Origin: Isoetes taiwanensis
Lineage: Eukaryota; Streptophyta; Lycopodiopsida; Isoetales; Isoetaceae
DNA: 64,000 nt
Assembly (NCBI GenBank): GCA_021234155.1
Contig: JAJEKV010000013.1
Coordinates: forward strand, 1,439,787 to 1,503,786
Direction of reading: 5' to 3'
Every line of letters starts with the position of its first letter. The first letter of the stretch is position 1. The translations under genes were made by a program, and so were the position numbers. This document shows, in pieces, positions 30,550 to 45,928 of this stretch. The notes beneath the pieces were generated by a model. The model saw only the letters and a program-made list of their open reading frames with translations. It was not told the DNA's origin and ran no database searches.

Positions 30550-31198
30550 TAGCACCTACCTCTACCAGAGAAGTAGAGTCCCTGAATGCAAATTTAGCAT
30601 GTGTAATGCTAGGTAACATAGGGAACCTAGCATTTATGCTAGGACCCTACATTACCTGTAAGCAAATAGAATTTGAAAGATAAAGTATATAGCTGATATT
30701 CATACCTTAGTGGTCTTCACAGAGTTTCAAGAAGCCCAATATTTTTATTTTCTTGAACCATAGAATTTTGTCATCATTCTGTGGCCCCAACTGAGTCATC
30801 TACAAAAAGTGCAAGTTAACGAGTAGCAAACAATTAATGTCAAAAATAAAAGTAGAGAAGTAATCATGAGTAGGTTCTCGGGTCATCTCTTTCATACACT
30901 TGTACAAGAGGACTAGTTTCCTAAGCCCCAAAGTACACATGCAATCATGAGAAAAAAGTTCAATAAAATAGTTCCAGAGATATACATTAATAAATTAATG
31001 CAGAATGGTGTCACAAGAGTATTATTGTAAAGGATATCTCATTTCATGTCCCTGTACAAGAGGACTAGTTTCCTAAATCCCAAAATACAGAAGCAATCAT
31101 GAGATGTGTAATGTGAACAGTCTAATCATAGTCTATTCATGTGGACTCAAGAGGATAGAGTCTCATGTCCTAGAACATGAAAACAGAAGTTTCAGCAT
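30550..31198 (-). other. Internal domain between LTR B and LTR C
   Basis: Copy of 28138-28786 with the same stem-loops and tail. Differences at the left edge are again CAG/CTG-type. Confidence 0.7.
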
Positions 31199-32930
31199 AT
31201 ATACTCTATCTTTTCACTAGGATCTAATCTAGCAAAGACTTACTACTACTAACTTGGTCACTCGAATAGAAGCTAGAGAGAGTCTGTCCTGGCACTACCC
31301 AGGCTCTAGTCCACAAGAGTCCCACACGAAAGTAAAATACGCTCTAAATACAACCAGATATTTCAATATTTTTGTTTTATCAATATTTCTTTAATATAGA
31401 AAGTACATACTAGACTTTGCAAGTGAAAAGTGTACAATAACTTCCCTTTATAGTCATAGCAGTATTTATGTCTTGGTTGATCAAGATCACTGTCAATGTA
31501 CGACTTGTGATGAAATTCCAACTTCTTTCATGTAAACGACAACCTAGGAAGCAAATTGGAGACAATTGGAGGAGAGAACCCGTACCTGATTTGCAGCTTC
31601 TCAAATATCTGCTTCTTGTTAAACATTGTCATCATTAGCCATTTATAAGGCCATAGCGTGTTTGCTTTTAGGGAGAAGAACTGCTCCATCAAATTTGTGT
31701 GCAATCCAAGAAGCCATAATACGCCAAATTTGTGTCTTGTTATGACTTCCAGATCTCAGTGATGTATCCAAATAGCAGATCTACCATGCCTAATATCGGC
31801 CATGGCAAAGAATCAGAGCCAGTTTTTGGCTACAAAAAGCAAATTCAAAATGCATCCAAAAGGCAAATTCGAAATGCATTTGAGCTTCGGATAATGCAAC
31901 TCTTTTGGATTTGAAATGCATATATGCTTCTTCCGGATAATACTGATTTTTACCGCAACAGGGGAATATATCAGATCGCCAAGTGGAGCTTTAGAGTAAC
32001 CATAGCATATCATGATCTGTAGAAAAGGCTAAGCTACCACAAGTCGGCCGTTTGAGCGCTAGAACTGGCCGTCCACAAGCCCTAAATAATAATATTGAAA
32101 ACCGTCATATTTTTGCCTTAGATATTTCTATGGGCACATTTTTATGATAATAGACCATGCCCCAATATTAAATCAAGGTCACGACCTGTTTTTTTTCCTT
32201 AGAAAGCCATGTTTCCGATCTCCTTCAACATTTTTGCAAATGCGGCTACATGCACCGTCCATACAACCTAACAATAGGTGTAGATGCAATAATAAACACC
32301 ATAAATGGCATCAAGTTAAAGTTATGGGAAAGTGAGCTTTTCACTTGTTCCCATTAAATGCTATAAGGCATGTCATAAGCCAATAAATATGAAAATAATT
32401 AAGAGTGTCATACCTTATTGATGTAGTGCATGCCACGTTTTCATAAGCATCATTATGTGATTCCAACCTTTATTGTACCATTTTGCACCTTGGAATAAAT
32501 CAAGGCCACAAATATACTTGACCACAAATATATTTGGACCACTTTCCTTTACTCCAATAAAGTATGAAACCATACTATTGTAACCTTGGCCAAATTGAAC
32601 CTAGGGCCAAATAGGATCTTAGACATATTATGCAACCAAATTGCACTCAAAGTTTTAGTCTCTCTCTCATATTTTGTAAGAATATGAAAAAAGCCTATGC
32701 TTAGGCAGTGGCAACGGGTATAAGGAGCTTCCCACCGGTCAAGTGGAGCTGGGGAGCTTTCCACTATTCTAGGCTCAGTGGGATATCTGAGAGCTATGCA
32801 AAGAGCTCCAGATAATACATAGCTCTAGTGTTATGAGCATATTTTGTGGGAGTTCAAGACTTTCAAATCATCTTGAGCTCTGCAAGCTGTATCTAGCTCT
32901 TGTGTTTCAGCCAGCCACAGCCTATTATAT
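31199..32930 (-). repeat. LTR copy C (spliced form)
   Basis: Near-identical to copy B and also lacking both introns, so B and C probably derive from one spliced template or from duplication of one integrated copy. Confidence 0.9.
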
Positions 32931-32954
32931 ATATTTATATTTATATATATATAT

Positions 32955-33604
32955 ATAGCACCTACCTCCTACCGCAGGAAGTAGAGTCCTGAATGCAAAT
33001 TTAGCATGTGTAATGCTAGGTAACATAGGGAACCTAGCATTTATGCTAGGACCCTACATTACCTGTAAGCAAATAGAATTTGAAAGATAAAGTATATAGC
33101 TGATATTCATACCTTAGTGGTCTTCACAGAGTTTCAAGAAGCCCAATATTTTTATTTTCTTGAACCATAGAATTTTGTCATCATTCTGTGGCCCCAACTG
33201 AGTCATCTACAAAAAGTGCAAGTTAACGAGTAGCAAACAATTAATGTCAAAAATAAAAGTAGAGAAGTAATCATGAGTAGGTTCTCGGGTCATCTCTTTC
33301 ATACACTTGTACAAGAGGACTAGTTTCCTAAGCCCCAAAGTACACATGCAATCATGAGAAAAAAAGTTCAATAAAATAGTTCCAGAGATATACATTAATA
33401 AATTAATGCAGAATGGTGTCACAAGAGTATTATTGTAAAGGATATCTCATTTCATGTCCCTGTACAAGAGGACTAGTTTCCTAAATCCCAAAATACAGAA
33501 GCAATCATGAGATGTGTAATGTGAACAGTCTAATCATAGTCTATTCATGTGGACTCAAGAGGATAGAGTCTCATGTCCTAGAACATGAAAACAGAAGTTT
33601 CAGC
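32955..33604 (-). other. Internal domain between LTR C and LTR D
   Basis: Third copy of the 650-bp internal domain with both structured ends. Confidence 0.7.
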
Positions 33605-36178
33605 ATATATACTCTATCTTTTCACTAGGATCTAATCTAGCAAAGACTTACTACTACTAACTTGGTCACTCGACCGAAGCTAGAGAGAGTCTGTCCTGGC
33701 ACTACCCAGGCTCTAGTCCACAAGAGTCCCACACGAAAGTAAAATACGCTCTAAATACAACCAGATATTTCAATATTTTTGTTTTATCAATATTTCTTTA
33801 ATATAGAAAGTACATACTAGACTTTGCAAGTGAAAAGTGTACAATAACTTCCCTTTATAGTCATAGCAGTATTTATGTCTTGGTTGATCAAGATCACTGT
33901 CAATGTACGACTTGTGATGAAATTCCAACTTCTTTCATGTAAACGACAACCTAGGAAGCAAATTGGAGACAATTGGAGGAGAGAACCCGTACCTGCAGCC
34001 AATCATGCAAACGTTAGCAGTAATCCCGGTAACGATGCAAGGGCCAAAAGGTACATTGGGTCTCTCAGTTTATCACTGATCACCAATTGTATCCTTTTGC
34101 CCTGTGTAAACATTAACAAGAAAGATAGATGGAATCAAAGCTTGAGATTATTCATAGCTTAAGTTTTGAGATAGTATAATCAGTTATAATCATAAAGCAA
34201 ATCCTGCTAAAGGCATGTTCCTGAATTAAGCTCGAAGCTTAACAACCACTTTAAAAATGGTTTAGCATGCTATTATCCAGCCTATGTATTTATAAGATTA
34301 ACTCCAAGGCATTAAAATTATGCCAATACTTCTTATAGTAGTTAATCCAAAAAGCCAAAGATAGCATAATTAGTTAAAAACATATGCACAGATCATTGTT
34401 TCGTATAACAAGAATATAGAACACATCTAGTATTAATATGTGATCTCATCCTCTAATGAGCAAATTAATGCAAATAAATTCCAAACCTGATTTGCAGCTT
34501 CTCAAATATCTGCTTCTTGTTAAACATTGTCATCATTAGCCATTTATAAGGCCATAGCGTGTTTGCTTTTAGGGAGAAGAACTGCTCCATCAAATTTGTG
34601 TGCAATCCAAGAAGCCATAATACGCCAAATTTGTGTCTTGTTATGACTTCCAGATCTGTGCCTTGCCAAAGCAACCACTATTTCATGACAAGAAAAACAA
34701 TAATAATAATAATAAGAGCAAAGAAATGTTTCTTGATGCTTTGCTACTACTATCAACGGTTAAGAGGATAGATCATATCCTAAATGAATGTCATGACCAT
34801 GAATGCATAAGATTATGGCATGAAAATCATCGGTATTCAAATAAACTATATCTGTGTCTTGCCATGACTGTCTGACCTGTGTCTTGCCAGAACAACTACT
34901 ATTTCATGACAAAAAGAACAATAATAATAACAATAAGATGAGCAAACAAATGTTTCTTGATGCTTTGCCACTGCAATCAAATAGTTCAGAGAATAGACCA
35001 TACCTCAGTGATGTATCCAAATAGCAGATCTACCATGCCTAATATCGGCCATGGCAAAGAATCAGAGCCAGTTTTTGGCTACAAAAAGCAAATTCAAAAT
35101 GCATCCAAAAGGCAAATTCGAAATGCATTTGAGCTTCCAGATAATGCAACTCTTTTGGATTTCGAAATGCATATATGCTTCTTCCGGATAATACAGATTT
35201 TCGGCTGCAACAGGGGAATATATCAGATCGCCAAGTGGAGCTTTAGAGTAACCATAGCATATCATGATCTGTAGAAAAGGCTAAGCTACCACAAGTCGGC
35301 CGTTTGAGCGCTAGAACTGGCCGTCCACAAGCCCTAAATAATAATATTGAAAACCGTCATATTTTTGCCTTAGATATTTCTATGGGCACATTTTTATGAT
35401 AATAGACCATGCCCCAATATTAAATCAAGGTCACGACCTGTTTCTTTCCTTAGAAAGCCATGTTTCCGATCTCCTTCAACATTTTTGCAAATGCGGCTAC
35501 ATGCACCGTCCATACAACCTAACAATAGGTGTAGATGCAATAATAAACACCATAAATGGCATCAAGTTAAAGTTATGGGAAAGTGAGCTTTTCACTTGTT
35601 CCCATTAAATGCTATAAGGCATGTCATAAGCCAATAAATATGAAAAATAATTAAGAGTGTCATACCTTATTGATGTAGTGCATGCCACGTTTTCATAAGC
35701 ATCATTATGTGATTCCAACCTTTATTGTACCATTTTGCACCTTGGAATAAATCAAGGCCACAAATATACTTGACCACAAATATATTTGGACCACTTTCCT
35801 TTACTCCAATAAAGTATGAAACCATACTATTGTAACCTTGGCCAAATTGAACCTAGGGCCAAATAGGATCTTAGACATATTATGCAACCAAATTGCACTC
35901 AAAGTTTTAGTCTCTCTCTCATATTTTGTAAGAATATGAAAAAAGCCTATGCTTAGGCAGTGGCAACGGGTATAAGGAGCTTCCCACCGGTCAAGTGGAG
36001 CTGGGGAGCTTTCCACTATTCTAGGCTCAGTGGGATATCTGAGAGCTATGCAAAGAGCTCCAGATAATACATAGCTCTAGTGTTATGAGCATATTTTGTG
36101 GGAGTTCAAGACTTTCAAATCATCTTGAGCTCTGCAAGCTGTATCTAGCTCTTGTGTTTCAGCCAGCCACAGCCTATT
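33605..36178 (-). repeat. LTR copy D (unspliced form)
   Basis: Matches copy A including both introns (33993-34486 and 34656-35003). It is the upstream-most LTR of the array on the minus strand and ends in a (TA)n/(ATAGAT) tract. Confidence 0.9.
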
Positions 36179-36236
36179 ATATATATATATATAGATATAG
36201 ATATATATATATAGATATAGATCTATTATATATATC

Positions 36237-36270
<34 letters not shown>
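36177..36270. repeat. Compound (TA)n with ATAGAT units
   Basis: TA repeat interrupted by AGATATAGAT and CTATTATATA units at the right edge of the A-D array. Followed by TTTACTATGAG, which resembles part of the short motif at 13338-13364. Confidence 0.95.
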
Positions 36271-36271
<1 letters not shown>

Positions 36272-36994
36272 CTATGAGTATGAATGTGAGTCGACAAAAA
36301 GAATATTCACGATGGGCAAGCAAACATTTGCCCTTGCACTGGGTGGAATTTGGCGAGTTATAGTTGATCTAGTTGTGTGCGCCATATTTTGAATATATAA
36401 CTTGGATGAGAGGCACATGTATATAGTTGGAATGGCATAGATTGTTCAAATGTATCTGTATTATTGCTATACTTACTTTTTAAAGGTCTCAGTTTATAGG
36501 AATCAATCTAGTTAGATCAAAGGTCTCATTTCATGAGAACCAACGCAAAGAGGATGATGTCATTTGAAGAAAGGGTATCTATCTCTCTTATAAACTATCA
36601 ATGGAAATGAGGGAAATAATAGCTAAAGTTTCCGTGGAGCCATGCTTCACATCAAGGTAGTCATGATAGTCCTCTTTGATCATAAATTTAATCACTTAAA
36701 CTATGTAGGGTCCAAGTCTTTTCTCAACAAAAACAAGCGTGTCAGTATAGGATATTTATATTCATTATTGGCAAGTTCTATGTTGAACGTTCGTGATGTT
36801 AAATCTCCATCTTAAAGCATTGATCTCAACATCTTTTTTTTTTTTTTTTTTTGTAAATTAGTGTATTTCATTCTGGAGTGGATTTCTTTTGGAAAACATA
36901 TACGTGCCGGCAGTATGGCTTCACATTGCATATGTACTATGTAATATTGGTTTGGTGACTATATAAGCTTGCAACCAGAGTATGTTAACTTTGT
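36271..36994. other. No gene recognised; poly-T at 36836-36852
   Basis: Host-like A/T-rich DNA upstream of the Rab fragment. The T17 run is the only notable feature. Confidence 0.4.
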
Positions 36995-37122
36995 AGTTTT
37001 GTATAGATGGGATACTGCTGGTCGAGAACATTTTAGATCACATTCAAGATCTTATTATAGGGGTGCAAAAGGATCGCCTTTGATTTTGGAGTTACAACAA
37101 CATTCAATAATGTAAAGCAGAT
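36995..37122 (+). pseudogene. Rab GTPase fragment
   Basis: From 37008: WDTAGREHFRSHSRSYYRGAKG, the switch II region (WDTAGQE) and following helix of a Rab small GTPase. After a frameshift near 37075 it continues as VTTTFNNVKQ, the Rab VTDxxSFxNVxxW segment. The nearest type is Rab1/Rab8. P-loop, NKxD and C-terminal prenylation parts are absent. It is a broken single-exon piece in host-like DNA. Confidence 0.8.
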
Positions 37123-38205
37123 ACTACTATCCTCCCCATTCACCACTTTCTAGATTTGATATTATAAGAGAGGTAAAGATATCATATTTTTGGCTTCAAT
37201 AAAACATGGATAAGAATATATTTTGCATTTTTGCAAAGTTTATAGGCTGTGTCATTTATTGGGCATGTGCAAACTGATTTTTAATAGATAAATGAATATA
37301 GAGAGCAAGAACCTCAGTATTAAGCTATTTAGGATCCAAAACTACATCATAAAAACCTGAAAGCTATCTGGAGGTTGTGAACAATGTGAGTTTCTGCAAA
37401 ATCCTCCACGTTTTTGCAAAATGATGTATGCATCTGCAAATCCCACCAAGCTTCTACAGGGTTCGCCAGGTATTTCGAAATGGAGCTTAGCTGTAAATAT
37501 TATATGCAAAGTCCATCAAGCCTCTACACAGTGCTCCAGACATTTTGGAATGGAGCTCTGCTATAAATGCATCTGCCAAATCGACCAGATCTTCTTCTTG
37601 GATCTTTAGACGGTGAAGAGATTCCATTCAAGCTTGCTTGGCTCTAAACAAAGTTTAAAATGAAACGCACTAATTTGCTCAAAACGCACTTCAAAAGGAA
37701 TCTTTGAAAGATTCCCTAAAATCCCCCCAAAAAGGTCCCTTTTCATGGTATATTTGTGACAAGTGTGACAATTTGAAAATTTTAGGCATCATTTTTGAGG
37801 GGGGTGTGAACTTAGCTTTCATTCAAAATTGTTTGACATCCCTTTTTGGCCCCCCTAGTTTGGTTTGAGAAATAGTAATATTTTCAAAAACTAAACAAAA
37901 TAGACATTGAAAAAAACAGCAAGCACACTAAAGTGCCAAAAAGGTATTTTATTCAAAGTTTTCAAAATCAGTACAAAACTATGAACAAAACTGTAAAAAA
38001 TGCAACACATTTTGACATTGCCTCATTGAAGCAAACATTTTCACATGAAAGTATGCCTCATTGAACAAACTTACACTTTGAAGCGCAAGTTGGAGTCGAA
38101 GACGCTCGCTCTTCGTCTTATATACTTGCTCTTATTTGCTCATCCGTCTTGCTATAGACTTATGTATACCGCGAGGACAATGCGTGGACATAACGTCTTC
38201 AAAAT
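37123..38205. other. No gene recognised
   Basis: A/T-rich host-like DNA. Loosely repeated GCATCTGCAAATC/GGAGCTT phrases around 37420-37580 suggest an old degenerate repeat. Confidence 0.4.
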
Positions 38206-38217
38206 AAATTTCTGGGT

Positions 38218-38491
38218 GGTATAAATTTATACCATAATAGGTAGTGCTGTGCGGATATAACATGCCAGAGAGTTCGCATGGTATAAATTTATACCGCAAA
38301 TGGACTCGAGCGGTATAAATTTATACCGCAAGAGGACTCGAGCGGTATAAATTTATACCGCGAGAGCTCTCGATTCATCTGCGAGAGCTCCCCGCGGTAT
38401 AAATTTATACCGTGAGAGCTCCATCATTATATATCATGAGAGCTCTCGGTATAAATTTATGCTGACGGCTCTCTCGGTATAAATTTATACC
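38218..38491. repeat. Cluster of seven palindromes GGTATAAATTTATACC
   Basis: Palindrome cores at 38218, 38280, 38312, 38344, 38396, 38448 (imperfect) and 38476. Several are extended to GCGGTATAAATTTATACCGC. Spacers carry a second palindrome, CGAGAGCTCTCG (38361-38372), or partial copies. Local spacing is 32 bp for three units. Each core is a bidirectional TATA-like site. Confidence 0.9.
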
Positions 38492-38529
38492 GCAGATAAC
38501 CTTCAGACAATCAATTTATACACATATAT

Positions 38530-40037
38530 GTGTATATATAAAAGAAATTTAACACGCCCCTACTTGCATTGATTGTTCGTTTTAGCACGTTCTTACGGTT
38601 GCAAGGCCTGTCGTGCTCTAGGTAACCAACGATTCTACTGAGATTCTCTTGTCATTCCTCTATATTCTTCAAGATTCTATGTACTATATTTAGCATCCAT
38701 GAAGATTCCCCTAGATTCTCTTAGAATTTTCTATTTTGATTGAGGTGCTTACCCATGAGCATTTAGAACATTCAAAATAATCTATTTTGGATCTCAGGCA
38801 ACATTTCCAAAACACTTTCTATTTTTAGACTCAAAGGCTTGCCCCGAAAGCATCCGGAACATTTTTTTTTCAAGATTTATATTGTACACCTTTATTATGA
38901 AACATTTTAGAACATTCTATTGTGACTCTTTGCAAAACCTTAAAAAAAACTCTAAGATTTCATCAAGATTTTCTTAGATTCCCTTAGATATTATGAAGAT
39001 TCCCTTAGATTCAACTAGATTTTAAGAGATTCCGTTAGACTTGTAAATATTTTCCTACATTCTCTTACAATTTATGAGATTTCCTTATATTCCCTTTAAT
39101 TCTCCTGGATTCTCTTACATTCTAGAAATTTCTAGAACATTCTAGAACTTTCTGGAGCATTCTGAAACTTTCAAAACATCCTAGAACTTTCTGGAAGTAT
39201 TTTCCTATTCCCTTACATTTCTGAAGATTCCCCTACATTCTAGAACTTATTAGAACAATTTGGGACTTTCTGGAAGGATTCTCTTAAATTCCCCCTAGAT
39301 TCTCTTATATTCCAAAACATTATATTCTGGAACTTTCTAGAACATTCTAGAAGATTTTAGAACTTTCTAGAGCCTCCAGAACATTCTAGAACTTTCTTGA
39401 ACTATCTAGAATATTATATTCTATTTTATCTTAATTAGAATATTACCCTTAAGTATATTTGAAACATAAATTATTTATGGAATTAATGCTTGGTCTAGTG
39501 GTTAGAGTGGGGGGTTTGGGAGGTTCAGGTCCAGGGTTCGAATCCCCCCAATAACATAAAAAATTTTAGAAGCCTTTCCTTAAGGGACGAGCATTCAACA
39601 TGAGCCTTAGGATCTTAGACTCGATCAACGATCAAGATCTCACCATATAAAAACAATATGAGCCGTAGGATCTATTACATATAATTCCCAAAGCCATGTG
39701 GACCGTAAGATATGTGCCAAGCAACGTGAGCCGTAGGATCTCGGATCGACGATCAGGATCAAGAGCAACCTGGGCCGTAGGATCGATTACATAGAGTCTA
39801 TATAGAAACTCCCAAGCCATCTGGGCCGTAGGATGTCTCCCCAAGCAAGCGTGAGTCGAGGATCTCGAACCCACGATGGGGATCAAATCAACACGGACCG
39901 TAGGATCGTCTATATAGAATATATAGAATCTCCCAAGCCATCTCGCCCGTGAGGATACGCCCCAAAGCCACGTGGGGACAGTAGGATCTCGAAGCAGACA
40001 GTCCGGATAAGCGCGACAAACATAAGAACATATATAT
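38530..40037 (+). repeat. Repeat G2 (full-length, about 1.5 kb)
   Basis: Same plan as G1: AAGAAATTTAACACGCCCCTAC start, degenerate TCTAGAACATTCT and AGATTCCCCTAGATTCT units, SINE-like head (39491-39545), GCCGTAGGATC block, end GCGACAAACATAAGAACATATATA into (TA)n. Nearly identical to G3 in reverse. Confidence 0.85.
39491..39545 (+). promoter_or_regulatory. tRNA-derived Pol III promoter (SINE head) in G2
   Basis: A box TGGTCTAGTGG (39491-39501) and B box GGTTCGAATCC (39535-39545), both perfect matches to the tRNA internal promoter consensus. The rest does not fold as a full tRNA with a 7-bp acceptor stem, so it is SINE-like rather than a tRNA gene. Confidence 0.85.
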
Positions 40038-42775
<2,738 letters not shown>

Positions 42776-42804
42776 TTATATATATTTATATTTATATATA
42801 TATA

Positions 42805-43269
42805 TAGCATCCTCCCTCCTACCGCAGGAAGTAGGGTCCTAAAAGAAAATTCAGTTTATTGCTAGGTAGCGCAGGGTACCTAGCATTCTGCTAGGACCCT
42901 ACGTTACCTGTAAATCGTTACAATGTTAAAAGATAAAAGATAAATCACATAGCCAAAATTCATACCTTTATGGTCCTGCTCAGGTTTCAAGAAGCCAAAT
43001 TTTTTAATGTTCATAAACCATAGAAATCCGTCATAATTCTGTGGCTAGTACTTGTCATTTTTGAAATGTCCCAAATGCATCAGTAAATAGCAAACAATAA
43101 GTAAGTAGCAAAAAGGTAATAGCCAATGTAACGGTAGAGCAGTGCGAATGGAAAACATAATGTTCAATAAATCACGAGAGGTGTACTGTATTCAATTAAT
43201 TCAGGTGGACTCAAAAGGATAGAGTTTCATATCCTTGAATATGATAACAGATGTTTCAGCATATATACT
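42805..43269 (-). other. Internal domain of the E pair, non-coding, structured ends
   Basis: Minus strand opens TATATATGCTGAAACATC with stem TCATAT/ATATGA (43227-43244), a compensated version of the A-D stem. The tail has CCTAGCA/TGCTAGG (42889-42895 with 42879-42885) competing with TGCTAGGTA/TACCTAGCA (42860-42868 with 42877-42885), then GCGGTAGGAGGGAGG and (TA)n. Confidence 0.7.
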
Positions 43270-45868
43270 TTCCTTTGCCTAGGGTCTAATCTAGCCAAGT
43301 CCATACTCCTAACTTGGTCACTTAACCGAAGCTAGAGAAATTCTGTCCTGGCACTACCCAGGCCCTAAACCAAATGAGTCCAACAAGAATACTAAATAAG
43401 CTCAATATTTGTCTGAAGGTGTTCATTATTTTCACATAAACAAGTTTTTCCTTTCAACGTGCAGCATTATTGAAAGTATATCTTTATAAAGCAAAAAGGG
43501 TAGTAGAAATAAAAAATAGTTTTACATTCCATTCTTTACCAGAAAGTATGGTATTATACTTATCCAAGCCGATCATAATCCTAGTGTTCACATTTCCAGC
43601 TCATTTGCAAATATTCCATTCTTTTTTTCGTCAACAGCTTCCCTGAAAGCAAAGGAGAGACAATTGGAGGAGAGAACCCGTACCTGCAGCCAATCATGCA
43701 AACGTTAGCAGTAATCCCGGTAACGATGCAAGGGCCAAAAGGTACATTGGGTCTCTCAGTTTATCACTGATCACCAATTGTATCCTTTTGCCCTGAGAAA
43801 CCATTAATCGAGAAAGAGAAATGGAATTATAACATAAATGATTTTTCCAAATCCATAAGCTGCAATCGGATTTGCTACTTATACAACTAACATGTTTAGT
43901 GCATTCCATGTATAAACATAGTGCATCTAGTCTATAATGATTTCTAGTTTCAGCAATTGCAAATATTGTCTAAGTTTAAGCCTTAGACAATGTCTTGAAA
44001 AGAAGGCTTTCAAATAAGCTTTTTTCAGGCATACATAGTGTACATGATGCACAGGCAAAGTTATTCATTTACCAATGCAAGATTTTTGTAACCAAGACTG
44101 ACCAAAATATTGACTCAAACCTTTAGAGTAAGTCGCAATATTTTCGGCTGCAAATTGGCATTCTTGGACCGTTTTTTTTATCATTCTATCTCTATAACAT
44201 CCAGCCATGTTCTAAGTCACATGGTGAGTGCGTTTAAATCTTTGGTAGTTACCTTGAAACAAAGCTGAAAAATAAGGCAAAAACCAGTTATAGCAGAGGG
44301 CATTTTCTTAATGCTTGTTTGCAACCTGAAATCCTTACAACATGCATCAATTTTGAATGCACGAAAAATACAAATATGAACAAGCAAACCTAGTATTTCG
44401 GCATGCTTGCATCCAAGGCTATTGTATAATCCAGTTTAAAGGAATAAAATAAAGTATTCAAAGCTTATAAAGAACAGTTCGAAATACCTGTTTGTTCTAT
44501 CTTTCTATAACTGCACAAAAATCCGGCATTGTTGACAGATTGGCAGCCTTAAGCAAAGGATTAAATTGAAGTAAAACCAGACATCCGAAGCATCCCAGCA
44601 TATAGCTATTATGGCATAAATTACCACAGGTTTGTAAAGAAAGCCACGAATATCCAGGCCTACATCTTTGCTAGCACCAAAGCATTCTGATTGTTTGCTG
44701 CCAAATCCGGCAAACATGAAATGTATCCATTTCTTTTGGATTGCAATGACTTCCATCACTAGTTACGCGGTTGTGAGTTTGTTTTAGCATCATAAGAATA
44801 ACCGGGGTTTTTTACTCACCTAGTAGCATATGGACTCGAGCAAATCGGCCAGCGAGGGGTGGACATGGCATCGCCAATCACATTTTTCGGCCATGGCATA
44901 GATCCTGCCGAAATATTACGTGTCGGATCATTACGGCGGCCACTTTGGTGCCGGCCCTAATGCCACGTACTGAACTAGGGTTTGTAGCCCTTAGATCGAT
45001 TTGCAGAAATGCCTTTAAAAAAACAAATAATGTAAAACAGATAAATAAATAATGTTTGCCTTAGAGAACTTTAGCAAAACACATGTTTTCCATATTTGAA
45101 GGCCACGTTTCCAACCACAAAACAAAAGCTTTGTAATAATAGCACGGTTGTGCTTTTTTTTTGTTTACTTTAAATTGTAAAAAAGATAAAGAATTCTTTG
45201 CATGCATGCAAAGCTTTCTTTTAAAAGGCACCATGTGGCAAGCATGCCATGTCCCACAAATATCCCAATTGAAACATATATTCCACCATGTGATTTCCAC
45301 TTAATCCATGGGCCACCACGTAATTTGGCAAATATGAACTATATAAAAAAAACCGTTTGCAAGGTTTACACCCAAGATTTTATTTGCCATGTCATAGGGC
45401 CTAACATAACTAAATAAGAACATGTAACTTCCCATTTACATACCTTGGGTAGTTTTCATAGATTACTTCATTTGCCACATGCAATCTTAGGCAAAATATG
45501 CAATCTTAGGCTTAGAAATGTCAATTATTCCATAATGTAGAGATTTCATAACTTCTACGTAGCATAAGAATTGCTAATATTTGCCAGAAATATATTTCTT
45601 GTGCCCTTTACACAATGTTGCCATTTCAAGCATGTCTTTTTGACCAAGTGTATTTTTTTGCATTTCAAGATATTGCTCTATTGCATCCATTACAAAGAAA
45701 AAGTCACAGTGGTGCCATAGCAAATTAGGCCACCAATGCAATAAAGGAGACTACACAGCTCTTAGTATTTTGAGCCAGTGTTGTGAGAGTACTTGACATC
45801 TCCTACAGCGGTATGAGCTTCACAAGCGCTGTGTCTAGCTCTTGTGTTGCAACCGTCTCCAACCTGTT
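43270..45868 (-). repeat. LTR copy E2
   Basis: Second LTR of the E pair, bounded on the right by (TA)n that adjoins segment P1. Confidence 0.9.
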
Positions 45869-45879
45869 ATATATATTTA

Positions 45880-45926
<47 letters not shown>
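45869..45926. repeat. (TA)n microsatellite
   Basis: TA repeat between LTR E2 and duplicated segment P1. Confidence 0.98.

Positions 45927-45928
<2 letters not shown>

Larger units (their letters stand above)
25540..36178 (-). mobile_element. A-D array: four long repeats and three short internal domains in tandem
   Basis: Minus-oriented array: LTR D, internal, LTR C, internal, LTR B, internal, LTR A. Internal domains are about 650 bp, non-coding, and have the same 5' stem-loop and 3' tail as element 1. LTR A and D are about 2.57 kb; B and C are about 1.73 kb and lack exactly two GT-AG introns. No RT remnant is visible, so any movement would need a partner RT, plausibly from an element 1-type copy. 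Copies are nearly identical, so the array is young or homogenised. Confidence 0.85.

Noticed and set aside
26392-35608. ORFs of 60-105 codons repeated in the A-D array
   Set aside because: They repeat because the LTRs repeat; frames differ between copies through small indels, and several lie in introns.
38218-38491. CRISPR-like array from regularly spaced palindromes
   Set aside because: Spacers are short, similar to one another and not unique; the DNA is plant nuclear.
39480-39560. Functional tRNA gene at the SINE heads
   Set aside because: A and B boxes are good, but no 7-bp acceptor stem or proper anticodon arm could be folded, and four copies share the same 3' extension.
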